The notes below the pieces were generated by a model that ran no database searches, was not told where the DNA came from, and saw only the letters and a list, made by a program, of their open reading frames with translations. The translations under genes and the position numbers were made by a program. DNA of 64,000 bases, from the NCBI GenBank assembly GCA_913065125.1, contig CAJYAG010000002.1, positions 744,001 through 808,000 of the forward strand, read 5' to 3'. The DNA comes from an uncultured Flavobacteriaceae bacterium (GTDB lineage: Bacteria; Bacteroidota; Bacteroidia; Flavobacteriales; Flavobacteriaceae). Shown piece after piece: positions 34,580 through 44,900 of this stretch (within the stretch, counting starts at the first letter, position 1; the number at the start of each line of letters is the position of its first letter).

Positions 34580-35731
34580 ATGAAGTTTAACACAAAAGCA
34601 ATTCATGGCGGTCAACAAAACGATCCTTCAACAGGAGCAGTAATGCCGCCAATTTATCAAACATCAACGTATGCGCAATCAAGTCCTGGAAAACACAAAG
34701 GTTATGCATATTCTAGAACTGCAAATCCAACTAGAACCGCATTAGAAAAAAGTTTTGCAGCCATAGAAAACGGAACGCACGGTTTGGCTTTTTCATCTGG
34801 ATTAGCTGCAATTGATTGTGTTTTAAGAACTTTAAAGTCTGGTGATGAAGTTATTGCAGGTGATGATTTGTATGGAGGAACGTATAGAATCTTTACAAGA
34901 ATGTTTGAAAAACAAGGATTGAAATTTTCTTATGTTGATATGAATTCTGTTGAGAATGTTACCAATGCGATTACAGAAAAAACAAAACTAGTTTGGATAG
35001 AAACACCTACAAACCCATTAATGAAAATTGCAGATATAGCAGAAATTACAAAAGCAGTTAAGGCAGTAAATTCTATTATTTTAATTGGAGTAGATAATAC
35101 TTTTGCAACTCCGTATTTACAGCAACCTTTAAATTTAGGTGTAGATATTGTAATGCATTCTGCGACAAAATATTTAGGCGGACATTCTGATTTGGTAATG
35201 GGAGCTTTAATGGTTAACGATGAAAAATTAGCAGAAGAATTACATTTTATTCAGTTTGCTGCTGGTGCAATCGCTGGCCCAATGGATTCATTTTTAGCAC
35301 TTCGAGGCATTAAAACCCTACACATTAGAATGCAGCGTCATTGTGAAAACGGCAGTGCAGTTGCTGCTTATTTAGTAAAACATCCGAAGGTGAAAGAGGT
35401 TTATTTTCCAGGTTTAGAAAACCATCCGAGTTATGAAATTGCAAAAAAACAAATGAAAGATTTTGGAGGAATGGTTTCCTTTAAACTAAAAGATGAAACT
35501 CAAAAAGCTACATTTACTTTTTTAGAAAATACAAAAATATTTACGTTGGCAGAATCTTTAGGCGGAGTAGAGAGTTTGGTAAATCATCCTACAACAATGA
35601 CACATGGAAGCATTCCTGAAGAAGAACGTTTAAAAATCGGAATAACAGATTCGTTAATTCGTTTAAGTGTAGGAATTGAAGATGTTGAAGATTTGTTAGA
35701 GGATTTAGAACAAGCTTTAGATAAATCATAA
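34580..35731 (+). CDS. Trans-sulfuration PLP enzyme (cystathionine gamma-synthase/lyase)
   Basis: A 383-residue Cys/Met-metabolism PLP enzyme. The PLP lysine is K197 in HSATKYLGGHSD; other blocks are YSRTANPTR, SSGLAAID, and the C-terminal ESLGGVESLVNHP and IRLSVGIED. Sequence alone does not separate cystathionine gamma-synthase (metB) from gamma-lyase (mccB); no met genes flank it. Cytoplasmic. Confidence 0.92.
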   Translation: MKFNTKAIHGGQQNDPSTGAVMPPIYQTSTYAQSSPGKHKGYAYSRTANPTRTALEKSFAAIENGTHGLAFSSGLAAIDCVLRTLKSGDEVIAGDDLYGGTYRIFTRMFEKQGLKFSYVDMNSVENVTNAITEKTKLVWIETPTNPLMKIADIAEITKAVKAVNSIILIGVDNTFATPYLQQPLNLGVDIVMHSATKYLGGHSDLVMGALMVNDEKLAEELHFIQFAAGAIAGPMDSFLALRGIKTLHIRMQRHCENGSAVAAYLVKHPKVKEVYFPGLENHPSYEIAKKQMKDFGGMVSFKLKDETQKATFTFLENTKIFTLAESLGGVESLVNHPTTMTHGSIPEEERLKIGITDSLIRLSVGIEDVEDLLEDLEQALDKS

Positions 35732-35768
35732 AAACAAACAAAAAAGAGTTGTGCGTTTTTTTTACATT

Positions 35769-36566
35769 CTATTTTTTACAAAAGATTCCTCCAGCAAAAT
35801 TTAAGTGATAAATAATTCCAACTTGAACATGAATTAGCCATTCATTATTTTTGTTTTCTATTACATCAGCTTGCAAACCATCTACAGCGTCCGAGAAAAA
35901 GAATTGCCAATTAAAATTGGCCGCTAAATCAAACTTTTCTGTTAATTTATAACGCGTTCCAGCACCCAAAATAAAAGAGAATGCTCCGCCGTTTCCAACA
36001 TTTAAATTATCTAGAATTCTATATTTACTTGGTAAAATAGAAATATCGGTTCTCCAATCTCCTAAATCAGAAGTTAAAGTGTTTTTATAGTACGAAAATT
36101 TAAGACCAACACTTACATAGGGGTTCCATTTCATTTCAGAATAAGGAAACATAAATTCCCTTAAATCCTTAAAGTAATATTCAGCTTGTACTCCATAATT
36201 AAGCATGGAAATTGTTCCTTTCATTGCTCTTAACTGTACTGCCAATGGATTACTTCCTTGCGTATATACACCATGATGTTGAAAATCACCTTTGGTCATT
36301 ATGTTAAATTCAGTTTTAACCATTAAATGATTGGCAATATCATCTTCTGCATTCCAACGAGTATCTATATTAAAGAAATGAAGGTAATGTATTAAACTAA
36401 AAGACATAGCGCTATTTCCATAACTGCTTAAAAAGTTGCCTCTTTGGCCATAGTCTGTTTGAACGGTAGCAGTACCAGCAAAGAAACCAACGTCGTGTGT
36501 TAGATGTTGGGCATTTGCAGATAAGGCTATTACGAGAAAGAATAATATTTTTAGGGGTTTCCTCAA
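35769..36566 (-). CDS. Outer-membrane barrel-like protein (probable THC0290_0291 family)
   Basis: A 265-residue exported protein: signal peptide (1-19, ending ANA), then HLTHDVGFFAGTATVQTDYGQRG and a run of amphipathic strands ending with YHLNFAGGIFCKK. The opening reminds me of the flavobacterial THC0290_0291 family; function unknown. The strand pattern suggests an 8- to 10-strand barrel. It sits 62 bases after the Ig-like lipoprotein gene, same direction. Confidence 0.6.
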   Translation of the reverse strand: MRKPLKILFFLVIALSANAQHLTHDVGFFAGTATVQTDYGQRGNFLSSYGNSAMSFSLIHYLHFFNIDTRWNAEDDIANHLMVKTEFNIMTKGDFQHHGVYTQGSNPLAVQLRAMKGTISMLNYGVQAEYYFKDLREFMFPYSEMKWNPYVSVGLKFSYYKNTLTSDLGDWRTDISILPSKYRILDNLNVGNGGAFSFILGAGTRYKLTEKFDLAANFNWQFFFSDAVDGLQADVIENKNNEWLIHVQVGIIYHLNFAGGIFCKK

Positions 36567-36628
36567 GAAATAGTTTTATAAGTTGACAAATATATTAAAA
36601 CGAGGGTAAAACAATAACTCGATTATGA

Positions 36629-38236
36629 TTAATTTATTGTAAATATCTCAGAAAAATTCCAATTTGCTTTTATACTAAATGTAATTGGCAAATAAATTAC
36701 TTTTTCTGGTTCCTTTTTTTTCAAATAATTACCAGTATCCCATTTCTTATTGCTGTTTGTATCTAGAATTGCTCTGATAATATAATTGCCTGGTGGAAGT
36801 AGTTCAAATTTGATGTTTTTAGTATCTGTAACGTACGTTCTTTGAATTACTTTTTTGTCTTTTTCTGATAACAATTCTACAATTACTGAAGATAAAGGTT
36901 TTTTGTTTAGTGTTAAAGAGATGCTTCCATAATCTTCAGGTTCTTTTGTGTTAAAATTATAGTTTAAAGTGTCGTTTTGTGTTTCAAAAATATCTGTTAA
37001 AGCTTTGGGTAAAAGTGTTAATTTATAATTTGTATTGTATTTTTTATCAAATAAAAACTGAATTTTATTTGTAGATTTTTTTAATATATGCTGATAAATT
37101 ACCGCCACAGAATCTTGATCAAAAAAGGCAATCTTAGAGGTGTCTATTTTTATAACAGGATTATTACTCTTTAAAGTTAACGTGTCTTTTAAATCTAAGG
37201 TTCTTGTGATGTTAGAATTTATTTTTAAAGAATCCAATACTTTTTTTCTTAGAAAAACTGTTAACGTATCTATATAATTCTCTTTTTTTACTTTAAAAAC
37301 TAAAGAATCTGTATCAATTTTAGAATGCCAAAGATAAAGGCTGTCTTTTGTATTGTCTAATCTAGATTTACTATTAAAATCCGATGACACATCAGACAAA
37401 ACACTAATATCAATGTTTTCTCGTTCTCCTTCAAAATCAAAAATAATTTTTCCTTTTGAAGTTTCTTTTGCCGAGATTATTTTAAAAGTCGGAGTTTCTT
37501 TAAAAAGCGATAAAGGTTCCTCTAAAATACTATCATTTGGCAATTCTATAAACCGATTGTAAAAACCAATTTTATCTTCTTTCGGATTAAAGGTATAGTT
37601 GTTAGAAACATCTTTTAACGCAACTAAAAGATACTTTCCTTCTTTAATATTTGTAATTTTAAACAGTGAATCTAATGCGTTTGTAATGTAATTTGGTTTT
37701 TGTTTGTAGATAATAGAATCTGAAAATGTAGAATCTACTTCATACAGTAAAATACTAATGTCTTTGTCAAATTTATTATTAAAAGCGTCTTTAATAAATC
37801 CTTTTGTTTTTAGGGAGTCTACATAGTTACCAGTAGAAAAAACGTAGTTAAAACTCTTTAAAACATTCCCTTCATTATTGTCTTCAATGCTATTTCCGAA
37901 ATTAAAAATATAGGTAGTATTTTCTTTTAACGTATCAGTTAATTTTATAGTAATTTCTTTGCTTGGAGATCCTTGCGGACTAATTGTAGGAAAATATTTT
38001 AACGGCGGAGAAATTACCAGTTGTTGATTTACGTTTTTCAACGTAATATATTCATCAAACGAAAGTTTAATTTTTTTGCTATTAAAATGAATGCTTTTAT
38101 AAGGAGGATTTGCAGTTACCATAACCGGAGCTAAACTATCTTTTAGTCCGCCATTTGGTCTTCCTTTTTTTGCGCAATTACTTGTTAAAAGGATTACTGC
38201 AAAAACAAAAATAATATATTTTATAAAAGGTTTCAG
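36629..38236 (-). CDS. Ig-like domain lipoprotein with a non-ATG (CTG) start
   Basis: The first ATG in frame (38122) leaves a truncated protein, but the frame is open back to a stop near 38268 and encodes a full lipoprotein signal: K-P-F-I-K-Y then a hydrophobic run and LLTSNC. The only plausible start is CTG at 38236-38234, giving 535 residues. The mature protein opens with a bacterial Ig-like (Big_5) domain (ANPPYKSIHF ... YVFSTG), then several further beta domains up to a carboxypeptidase-like final domain (PPGNYIIRAILDTNSNKKWD). Family known in flavobacteria; function unknown. A sequencing or true start-codon change are the two explanations. Confidence 0.7.
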   Translation of the reverse strand: MKPFIKYIIFVFAVILLTSNCAKKGRPNGGLKDSLAPVMVTANPPYKSIHFNSKKIKLSFDEYITLKNVNQQLVISPPLKYFPTISPQGSPSKEITIKLTDTLKENTTYIFNFGNSIEDNNEGNVLKSFNYVFSTGNYVDSLKTKGFIKDAFNNKFDKDISILLYEVDSTFSDSIIYKQKPNYITNALDSLFKITNIKEGKYLLVALKDVSNNYTFNPKEDKIGFYNRFIELPNDSILEEPLSLFKETPTFKIISAKETSKGKIIFDFEGERENIDISVLSDVSSDFNSKSRLDNTKDSLYLWHSKIDTDSLVFKVKKENYIDTLTVFLRKKVLDSLKINSNITRTLDLKDTLTLKSNNPVIKIDTSKIAFFDQDSVAVIYQHILKKSTNKIQFLFDKKYNTNYKLTLLPKALTDIFETQNDTLNYNFNTKEPEDYGSISLTLNKKPLSSVIVELLSEKDKKVIQRTYVTDTKNIKFELLPPGNYIIRAILDTNSNKKWDTGNYLKKKEPEKVIYLPITFSIKANWNFSEIFTIN

Positions 38237-38300
38237 TTGCTTTAATTTTACTGCAAAATAACAATTTTTTTACTGTAAAATGATTCATTTTTTAGTTAAA

Positions 38301-38987
38301 TTATTCTGTATATGCCATTGTTACAATACTAATTTTAATGTTTTCTGCTTGTAGCAATTCCTTGCAACAAGATTCTAAAGTTGCTCCAGTTGTAATTACG
38401 TCGTCAATTAATAAGATGTGTTTGTTTTTTAAGGTGGATGGATTTGGTACACTAAATTTTGTATCATTGTTGCTAAATCTTTCGAAACGCTGTTTAAACG
38501 TTTGGGTTTTTGAGCTAGAAGTTCTAATTAAAACATCATCTAGATATGGTTTTTCTAGATGTTTTGACACAGTTAATCCGAAAGTTGTTAGCTGATTGTA
38601 TCCGCGTTTTTTTTGTTTTTTTGGATGTAACGGAACCGGAATAATACAATCGAGGTCAGTAAATTCATTAGATTCTTTTAAAACATGACCAAACCAATCA
38701 CCGATAAAATAACCAACTTCTTGATTGCCTTTGTACTTTAAAGCATGAATTAGGTCTTTTGTTTTTCCGTCTTTTCTGTAAGATAAAAAAGAGTTTGCTT
38801 TTACTATCGAAATTCTTCCATAAAAAGCTTTTGTAATTTTATTATCTTTATAGTCTTTGTAACAAATTATTGGTAAATCATGTCTACAAAGTGTACAGAT
38901 GATTTTTTCGGATTGTAATAACTTTGATTCGCAAGTAATGCATATCTTCGGAAAAAATAAATGCAAAACATCTTGTAAATATTTCAT
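38301..38987 (-). CDS. ComF family phosphoribosyltransferase-like protein
   Basis: A 228-residue ComFC-type protein. N-terminal zinc-ribbon Cys pairs C16/C19 and C31/C34, then a PRPP-binding loop LLIDDVITTGATLESC near the C-terminus. ComF is needed for DNA uptake in competent bacteria; in Bacteroidota its role is less clear. Start ATG at 38987; divergent from the PmtA-like gene. It lies 64 bases before the Ig-like lipoprotein. Confidence 0.9.
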   Translation of the reverse strand: MKYLQDVLHLFFPKICITCESKLLQSEKIICTLCRHDLPIICYKDYKDNKITKAFYGRISIVKANSFLSYRKDGKTKDLIHALKYKGNQEVGYFIGDWFGHVLKESNEFTDLDCIIPVPLHPKKQKKRGYNQLTTFGLTVSKHLEKPYLDDVLIRTSSSKTQTFKQRFERFSNNDTKFSVPNPSTLKNKHILLIDDVITTGATLESCCKELLQAENIKISIVTMAYTE

Positions 38988-39028
38988 TTTCTTAGCTTTT
39001 TAAAGTTAAGATACTAAAAAACATATTA

Positions 39029-39592
39029 GTGGGTAAAAAAATCGACTTTTTTAAAGTAGCTGTAAAGAACATAAAAACTTCTGGGACCGTAACTCCTAGT
39101 TCAAGGTTTTTGGCTCAAAAAATGTTAAAAGAAATCGATTTTTCTTCTTGCAAAGTATTGGTAGAATTAGGTCCAGGAAACGGTGTAATTACAAATCAAA
39201 TATTAAAAAAGTTACAACCAAATTCTCATTTAATTTGCTTTGAAGTAAATGATATTTTTTACGAAAATTTAAAAAAGATAAAGCATCCGCAGTTAACAGT
39301 TTTAAAAGCATCCGCAGAAGAAATACGGCCAGAAATGGAAAAGTTAGGGTATTCAAAAGCCTGCCATATTGTTTCAAGTTTGCCGCTTACAATTATTCCA
39401 AATACAATTTCTGAAGCCATTTTAGAAAATTCGTTAAACTCATTACATAAAAACGGAACTTTTATTCAATATCAATATAGTTTAACCTACTACAAAAAGC
39501 TAAAAGCTGTTTTTAAAGAAAAAATATCTTTAGATTTTGAACTGTTAAATTTCCCGCCCGCATTTGTATATCGATGCAAAAAAGAGCATTAA
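39029..39592 (+). CDS. PmtA/KsgA-like SAM methyltransferase (GTG start)
   Basis: A 187-residue class I methyltransferase beginning at GTG 39029. The start context KTSGTVTPSSRFLAQKML is typical of PmtA-like phospholipid N-methyltransferases; SAM motif I is VELGPGNG (45-52), and SSLPLTIIP replaces the NxPF/Y of true rRNA methylases. So a lipid or other small substrate is likelier than rRNA, though databases often call this an rRNA adenine methyltransferase. Divergent from comF; 45 bases before glyS, which has its own promoter. Confidence 0.75.
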   Translation: MGKKIDFFKVAVKNIKTSGTVTPSSRFLAQKMLKEIDFSSCKVLVELGPGNGVITNQILKKLQPNSHLICFEVNDIFYENLKKIKHPQLTVLKASAEEIRPEMEKLGYSKACHIVSSLPLTIIPNTISEAILENSLNSLHKNGTFIQYQYSLTYYKKLKAVFKEKISLDFELLNFPPAFVYRCKKEH

Positions 39593-39599
39593 TTTTTTC

Positions 39600-39629
39600 T
39601 TGTTAACTTTTTAGATTACTGTATCTTTG
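39600..39629 (+). promoter_or_regulatory. Bacteroidota promoter of glyS
   Basis: TTG (39600-39602), a 19-base spacer, then TATCTTTG (39622-39629): an exact fit to TTG-N19-TAnnTTTG. The -7 box is 8 bases before the glyS ATG, so the leader would be very short or absent. Confidence 0.65.
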
Positions 39630-39637
39630 CACTCATT

Positions 39638-41179
39638 ATGGCAAAACAAGAAGATCAATTTAAAAAAGTGTTATCGCACGCTAAAGAATACGGTTATGTA
39701 TTTCAATCCTCTGAAATTTATGACGGATTAAGCGCTGTGTATGATTACGCTCAAAATGGCGTTGAGTTAAAGAAAAATATTAGAGATTATTGGTGGAAAG
39801 CAATGGTGCAAATGCACGAAAATATTGTGGGTATTGATGCTGCAATTTTAATGCATCCAACAACTTGGAAAGCTTCTGGACACGTAGATGCTTTTAACGA
39901 TCCATTAATTGATAATAAAGATTCTAAAAAACGTTACAGAGCTGATGTTTTGGTAGAAGATTTTAGAGAAAAAATCAACGAAAAAATTGAAAAAGATATT
40001 ATCAAAGCAAAAAAACGTTTTGGCGATGATTTTGATGAGGCAGAGTTTAGAGCAACCAATGCAAATGTGTTGCGTCGTCAAAAACAAATGGATGAAATTA
40101 CAGTTGAATTGACGCGCGTTCAAGAAGAAAGTGATTTAGTTGGTTTTAGACAGCTTATTATAGATTTAGGAATTGCTTGTCCAGCTTCTGGATCTAAAAA
40201 TTGGACAGAAGTAAAGCAGTTTAATTTGATGTTTGGAACACAAATTGGTGCTTCAGCAGAAAATTCTACACAAGTGTATTTACGTCCGGAAACAGCTCAA
40301 GGAATTTTTGTAAACTTCTTAAATGTGCAAAAAACAGGACGAATGAAAATTCCGTTCGGAATTGCACAAACCGGAAAAGCATTTAGAAACGAGATTGTTG
40401 CAAGACAGTTTATTTTTAGAATGCGAGAATTTGAACAAATGGAAATGCAATTTTTTGTAAAGCCAGGAACTCAAAAAGAATGGTACGAAAACTGGAAAGA
40501 AACCAGAATGAAATGGCATCTATCTTTAGGAATGGGAGCAGAAAATTACCGTTTTCACGATCATGATAAATTAGCACATTATGCAGATGCAGCAGCAGAT
40601 ATTGAATTTAAATTTCCGTTCGGATTTAAAGAATTAGAAGGAATTCATTCAAGAACAGATTTCGATTTAAAAGCACACGAAGAATTTTCTGGAAAGAAAT
40701 TACAATATTTTGATCACGAAGAAAATAAAAGCTATGTGCCTTATGTTGTAGAAACTTCTATCGGATTAGATAGAATGTTTTTAGCAGTATTTTCTAACGC
40801 GCTACAAGAAGAAGAATTAGAAAACGGAACCACAAGAACAGTGTTGAAATTACCAGCAGTTTTAGCACCTTTTAAAGCGGCAGTTTTACCGTTGGTTAAA
40901 AAAGATGGTTTGCCAGAAGTTGCTCGTAAAATTATGGATGATTTAAAATGGGATTTCAATGTTTTTTATGACGAAAAAGACGCTGTTGGAAAACGTTATA
41001 GAAGACAAGATGCAAACGGAACGCCATTTTGTATTACGGTAGATCACGATACGTTAAAAGACAATTGTGTAACCATTAGACACAGAGATACGATGGAACA
41101 AAAGCGTGTAGCAATTGCTGATTTAAAAGAGATTATCAAAGCAGAAGTTGACGTAAAAACTTGGTTACAAAAAATGTAA
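39638..41179 (+). CDS. glyS: Glycine--tRNA ligase (homodimeric type)
   Basis: A 513-residue alpha2-type glycyl-tRNA synthetase (class II). Motif 2 region ARQFIFRMREFEQMEMQFF, RPETAQGIFVNF block, motif 3 SIGLDRMFLAVF, and an anticodon-binding domain from about residue 400. This is the eukaryote/archaeal-like single-chain form, as usual in Bacteroidota. Followed by a repeat-derived terminator. Confidence 0.96.
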   Translation: MAKQEDQFKKVLSHAKEYGYVFQSSEIYDGLSAVYDYAQNGVELKKNIRDYWWKAMVQMHENIVGIDAAILMHPTTWKASGHVDAFNDPLIDNKDSKKRYRADVLVEDFREKINEKIEKDIIKAKKRFGDDFDEAEFRATNANVLRRQKQMDEITVELTRVQEESDLVGFRQLIIDLGIACPASGSKNWTEVKQFNLMFGTQIGASAENSTQVYLRPETAQGIFVNFLNVQKTGRMKIPFGIAQTGKAFRNEIVARQFIFRMREFEQMEMQFFVKPGTQKEWYENWKETRMKWHLSLGMGAENYRFHDHDKLAHYADAAADIEFKFPFGFKELEGIHSRTDFDLKAHEEFSGKKLQYFDHEENKSYVPYVVETSIGLDRMFLAVFSNALQEEELENGTTRTVLKLPAVLAPFKAAVLPLVKKDGLPEVARKIMDDLKWDFNVFYDEKDAVGKRYRRQDANGTPFCITVDHDTLKDNCVTIRHRDTMEQKRVAIADLKEIIKAEVDVKTWLQKM

Positions 41180-41189
41180 ACACTAAGTA

Positions 41190-41274
41190 GCTGAACTTGT
41201 TTTTAGCATCTCATTAATATACAAAAAATCACATCTTTATGCTGAATTTATTTCAGTGACAGATGTGGTTTTTT
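41190..41274 (+). terminator. glyS terminator built from CTGAAC-family repeats
   Basis: GCTGAACTTGTTTTTAGC (41190-41207) is a half copy of the dispersed repeat. Then CACATCT (41230-41236) pairs with AGATGTG (41261-41267) around an inner CTGAATTTATTTCAG hairpin (41242-41256), followed by GTTTTTT. This is a rho-independent terminator whose stem contains a repeat copy. Confidence 0.7.
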
Positions 41275-41294
41275 AATTTATAGATCGTTTGGTT

Positions 41295-41795
41295 TTAAAA
41301 TCTCCAACCAATATTTACGCCAGTTCTAGGAACCACTATTGGTGAGTTTTCGCTAAATAAATTTCGTCCAGCACCACCATAAACATCAACGGTAAACCCG
41401 CCTTCAGAAACATATTTTAATCCAACTGCTACACCTAAAGCACCATCTGTATAATCTTCATATGTGATTGGTCCCCCATTCATTAAGTTTTCTTTTTCTC
41501 CAAAGTTTAAGCTAAAAAAACCTTCTCCGAAGAAATTCCAATTGCTATCAGAAGTAAAATAATGACGAAAATATGGAGTTAACGATCTTTGTTCGTTGTA
41601 TCTAAAATCTGCACTGTTCTTTTCAAAATTAATTAAGGCAGAAACTCCAAATGAAGAGGTTTCATCTATGTATTTTTCATAAGAAACTTCGATAGTTTTT
41701 AAAACTAAAGCATCAAAAATATCTAATTTAATTTCTTGTTGTGCTTGTGTATAAGATGCCGATAAAATGGCAATAACGATAAAAAGCTTTTTCAT
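41295..41795 (-). CDS. Exported small beta-barrel-like protein
   Basis: A 166-residue exported protein: signal peptide (1-18, ending TQAQ), then about eight amphipathic strands and a C-terminal WRF. Glycines and aromatic residues alternate as in small outer-membrane barrels (DUF3575-like, tentative). Function unknown. Single gene; a terminator from glyS lies at its 3' side. Confidence 0.6.
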   Translation of the reverse strand: MKKLFIVIAILSASYTQAQQEIKLDIFDALVLKTIEVSYEKYIDETSSFGVSALINFEKNSADFRYNEQRSLTPYFRHYFTSDSNWNFFGEGFFSLNFGEKENLMNGGPITYEDYTDGALGVAVGLKYVSEGGFTVDVYGGAGRNLFSENSPIVVPRTGVNIGWRF

Positions 41796-41905
41796 TTTTT
41801 GGTTTTAAAATTAGTATTGTTTGTTATATAACGTAAATAAGTTGTTACAATTATATGCTACTACAAATCTAATGTTATTTTTTAATAATTATAACCTACT
41901 AAAGC

Positions 41906-44900
41906 TTAAAAATCTGCTCGTAACTGAATTGATCCGTTGTGTATAGTGGTCGAATTTTCTCCTTTCCTGCCTAAATAATTAAAGTTTAAATTGATAAAAG
42001 AATTTATTTTTTGCTGATACATCAAAGACCATGTGTAATTTCTGCCAGCTAGTAAACCTTCTAACATTTGATACGCAACTGGGCTATTTTGATTTCCCAT
42101 AAAATTATTGTGAAACAAATTGATTTCTACTCTAATCAATGCATCTTTTGTTGATTTGTAATAATAAGAACTTCCTAATTTTTGTTGTTGTAAAGTTTCT
42201 AAACTACCAACGTTGTTTTCTTTGTTCTTATAATTGTAAAAGAAAGAAAATTGATGATTTTTATTATATTCAAAAGTAAATTTTGGAGCGATTTCATAAG
42301 CGTCGATTCTGTAATTTTGATTGGTAAAGTTTTCAGTAATAATCTCGTCTTTTGATGTGTTTGTTTTTAAATCAAAAAGCCAAAAAGCAGCTAATTTATG
42401 CGCAAACTCTAATTGATGCAATTTGGTGTTGTTTTCTTGATTACCAATGTTGTATAAATGTTTGTTTTTAGAAGTTGCGTAGGTAAAAATAAGGCTATAT
42501 TTCTGTAGATTTTTGTTTAAATACAAACTGTTTCTAAAACTAAAATTCAATCCTAATAATTTTGATTCATCCAAATCAAACGGATTCAAATTAAAAGAAT
42601 TATCAGTTCTTTTTTGTTCGTTATCAACCACAAAATTGGTTTGATTGTAAAAGTGAGAAAGTACTTTTTTAACGCCGCTTTTAGTTGCCCATTGAGATGG
42701 ATTAATCGTAAAAACTTGTTGCCATTTTGCACGTTGTGTATTTATAAAAGTGATGTTTGGTAAGGCAACGCGCAAATATGCTGCTTGGTCTTTATAAATA
42801 GCAATTTCAAACTCGTTAAATTCTTTAATTCCGTTGTTGTTATAATCAATCCACGTATAATATCCTTGTCCAGGCTCGGTTTTAATATAGACATATTCTT
42901 GTTGCGGAATATTGCCCGAAGAGGTTTCGTAAACAGTATTAAAATTGATAAAATTACGAAAGAGTTTTTGGCTATAAACTATTTTAGAGTTCAACGCCTT
43001 TTCATCAGCTGTAAAAGTGTTTTTTGTACTTCTGTAATTTGCAAAGATCGATAAATTACTAGAGGTGTTTTGTAGAATTCTACTATTGATATAATAGGTT
43101 TTTCGTGAATTTACTTCTGTAAAAGCATTGTTTCTAATACTGTCATTTTGCCTAAAATTAAAACCAATTTTGGTGAACACTTTAGTAGAATCTCCTAAAC
43201 CAATAAAGGTTTCGTATTCTTTAAATTGATGACTTAATGCACTTTTCTGTTGCGTTGATTTAGATTCGATTTTATTGGTTTCTACATTGATAAAACCACC
43301 AAGCCAAGAATTCGAAAATGAATGTTCTATTTTCCCTTTAGCTCTTAAAAATTTATTTTTTTCTAAAGTAGATGAACTGTTTAATAAACTAACAAACGAA
43401 CTAAATTTTGTGTTTTTTATGTTTGTTTGGCTGTTAAAAACGTGTTTAATTCCGTTGTAATTATCGGAATAATTTATTAGGTTAAAACCATAGATATATT
43501 TAGAATTTTGTGTGTTGTCTAAAATAAGTTGTGTGCTAATTTGATTTCTATTTCCTAACGGATTTACAATATTCCAATCGCGTAAAAATTCAACAGCATC
43601 AAAACGTTGTTCGGTCGCAAAATTTTGTTGTACATATTCGAAACCTATATCCGTTGAAAACCTCCATTTTTTATCCACAAAGAGTTGTTGCCATTTTAGT
43701 TTTGCAGCCAACCCTTTGTTTTCAGAATCATCGATTGTAGAAAATAAATTGGCATCAGTATTGCTCAAAGCAATTTCTCCAAAGAAACTTGTTTTCTTAG
43801 TCAGATTTAACGTTGTATTTACAACTGCAACTTGCGATTTTGAAGGAGCAGCTAGTCTGATAATTGGTTGATAATTCCCTAAATTGATTCCAACATATTT
43901 GTAAATATTTCCAATTGCGATGGTTTTATCTAACGTGTAATCTCCTTTATTTGCGCCAACAAACGTAAAAGTAACATTGTATAATTGATCTGTTGCATTT
44001 GTTGAATATTCAAAGTTTTCTGTAACTCCGTTTGTTGCTTTTCTGTACAAAATTCTGTTTTCAGAATACACATCTTCGTAAGCACTATTTGCAAACATTT
44101 TAGATTCATCATTACCAGCATTTGCTAAAATCTGCTTTTGTGAATCCGATAAATTTTGCTGTATTGGCTGATTTTTTGCATCATTTTCGTTATAGAAAAT
44201 TCCGTTGATGGTAAATTTTTCTCCAACATATTTTGCTTTTTCATAAGTAACAAAACGCGTGTAATTTCTGTTAGAATACTGATAATCTAAATGAAAACGA
44301 ATGTCATTTGTAACCGGAAAAGTAGTGTTAAAACGTATTTCGGAATTGTTATAATCGATGGTGTAATCTTTGTTTTCTCCTCTGTTTAACAAAACGCCGT
44401 TTGCATACAAAGCATCGCTTCCGGCAACGATTATAATAAACGCTTCGTTGTTTGGACCAATAATTTTATACGGACCTTGATTTCCTTCTTTACCAAGAAA
44501 TTTAAAACTGGTAAACTTTCCTCTTACAACTGCTCCAGAAGCAAGTACATTTAGATTGTCATTTAGTTTTGCCTCCACTTCTAAACCGGCAACTTTTTTA
44601 GAAAAAGGCATAAAGTAACTGTCTGAATTTGTTAAATCTAAATCTCCTGCTTTTACACGCCAATTTTTGTGTTCAAACTCAATAAAAATACGATCAAAAT
44701 CAGTGATATTTTGAGAATATCCGTTGTCTTGTAACGGAATATTAGTGTCAAAAATATTGGCTTTTATGGTAACATCTTTTGATAAATTTCCTTTAATTGT
44801 TAAGTCTAAAGAGGAGTTTACAACCGAGTTTTGATTGTTGCCAATTGTTAAACCACGTGTAATGTTTCCAGAAGTTTCTAAATTATTAAAAAGCTCTTTT

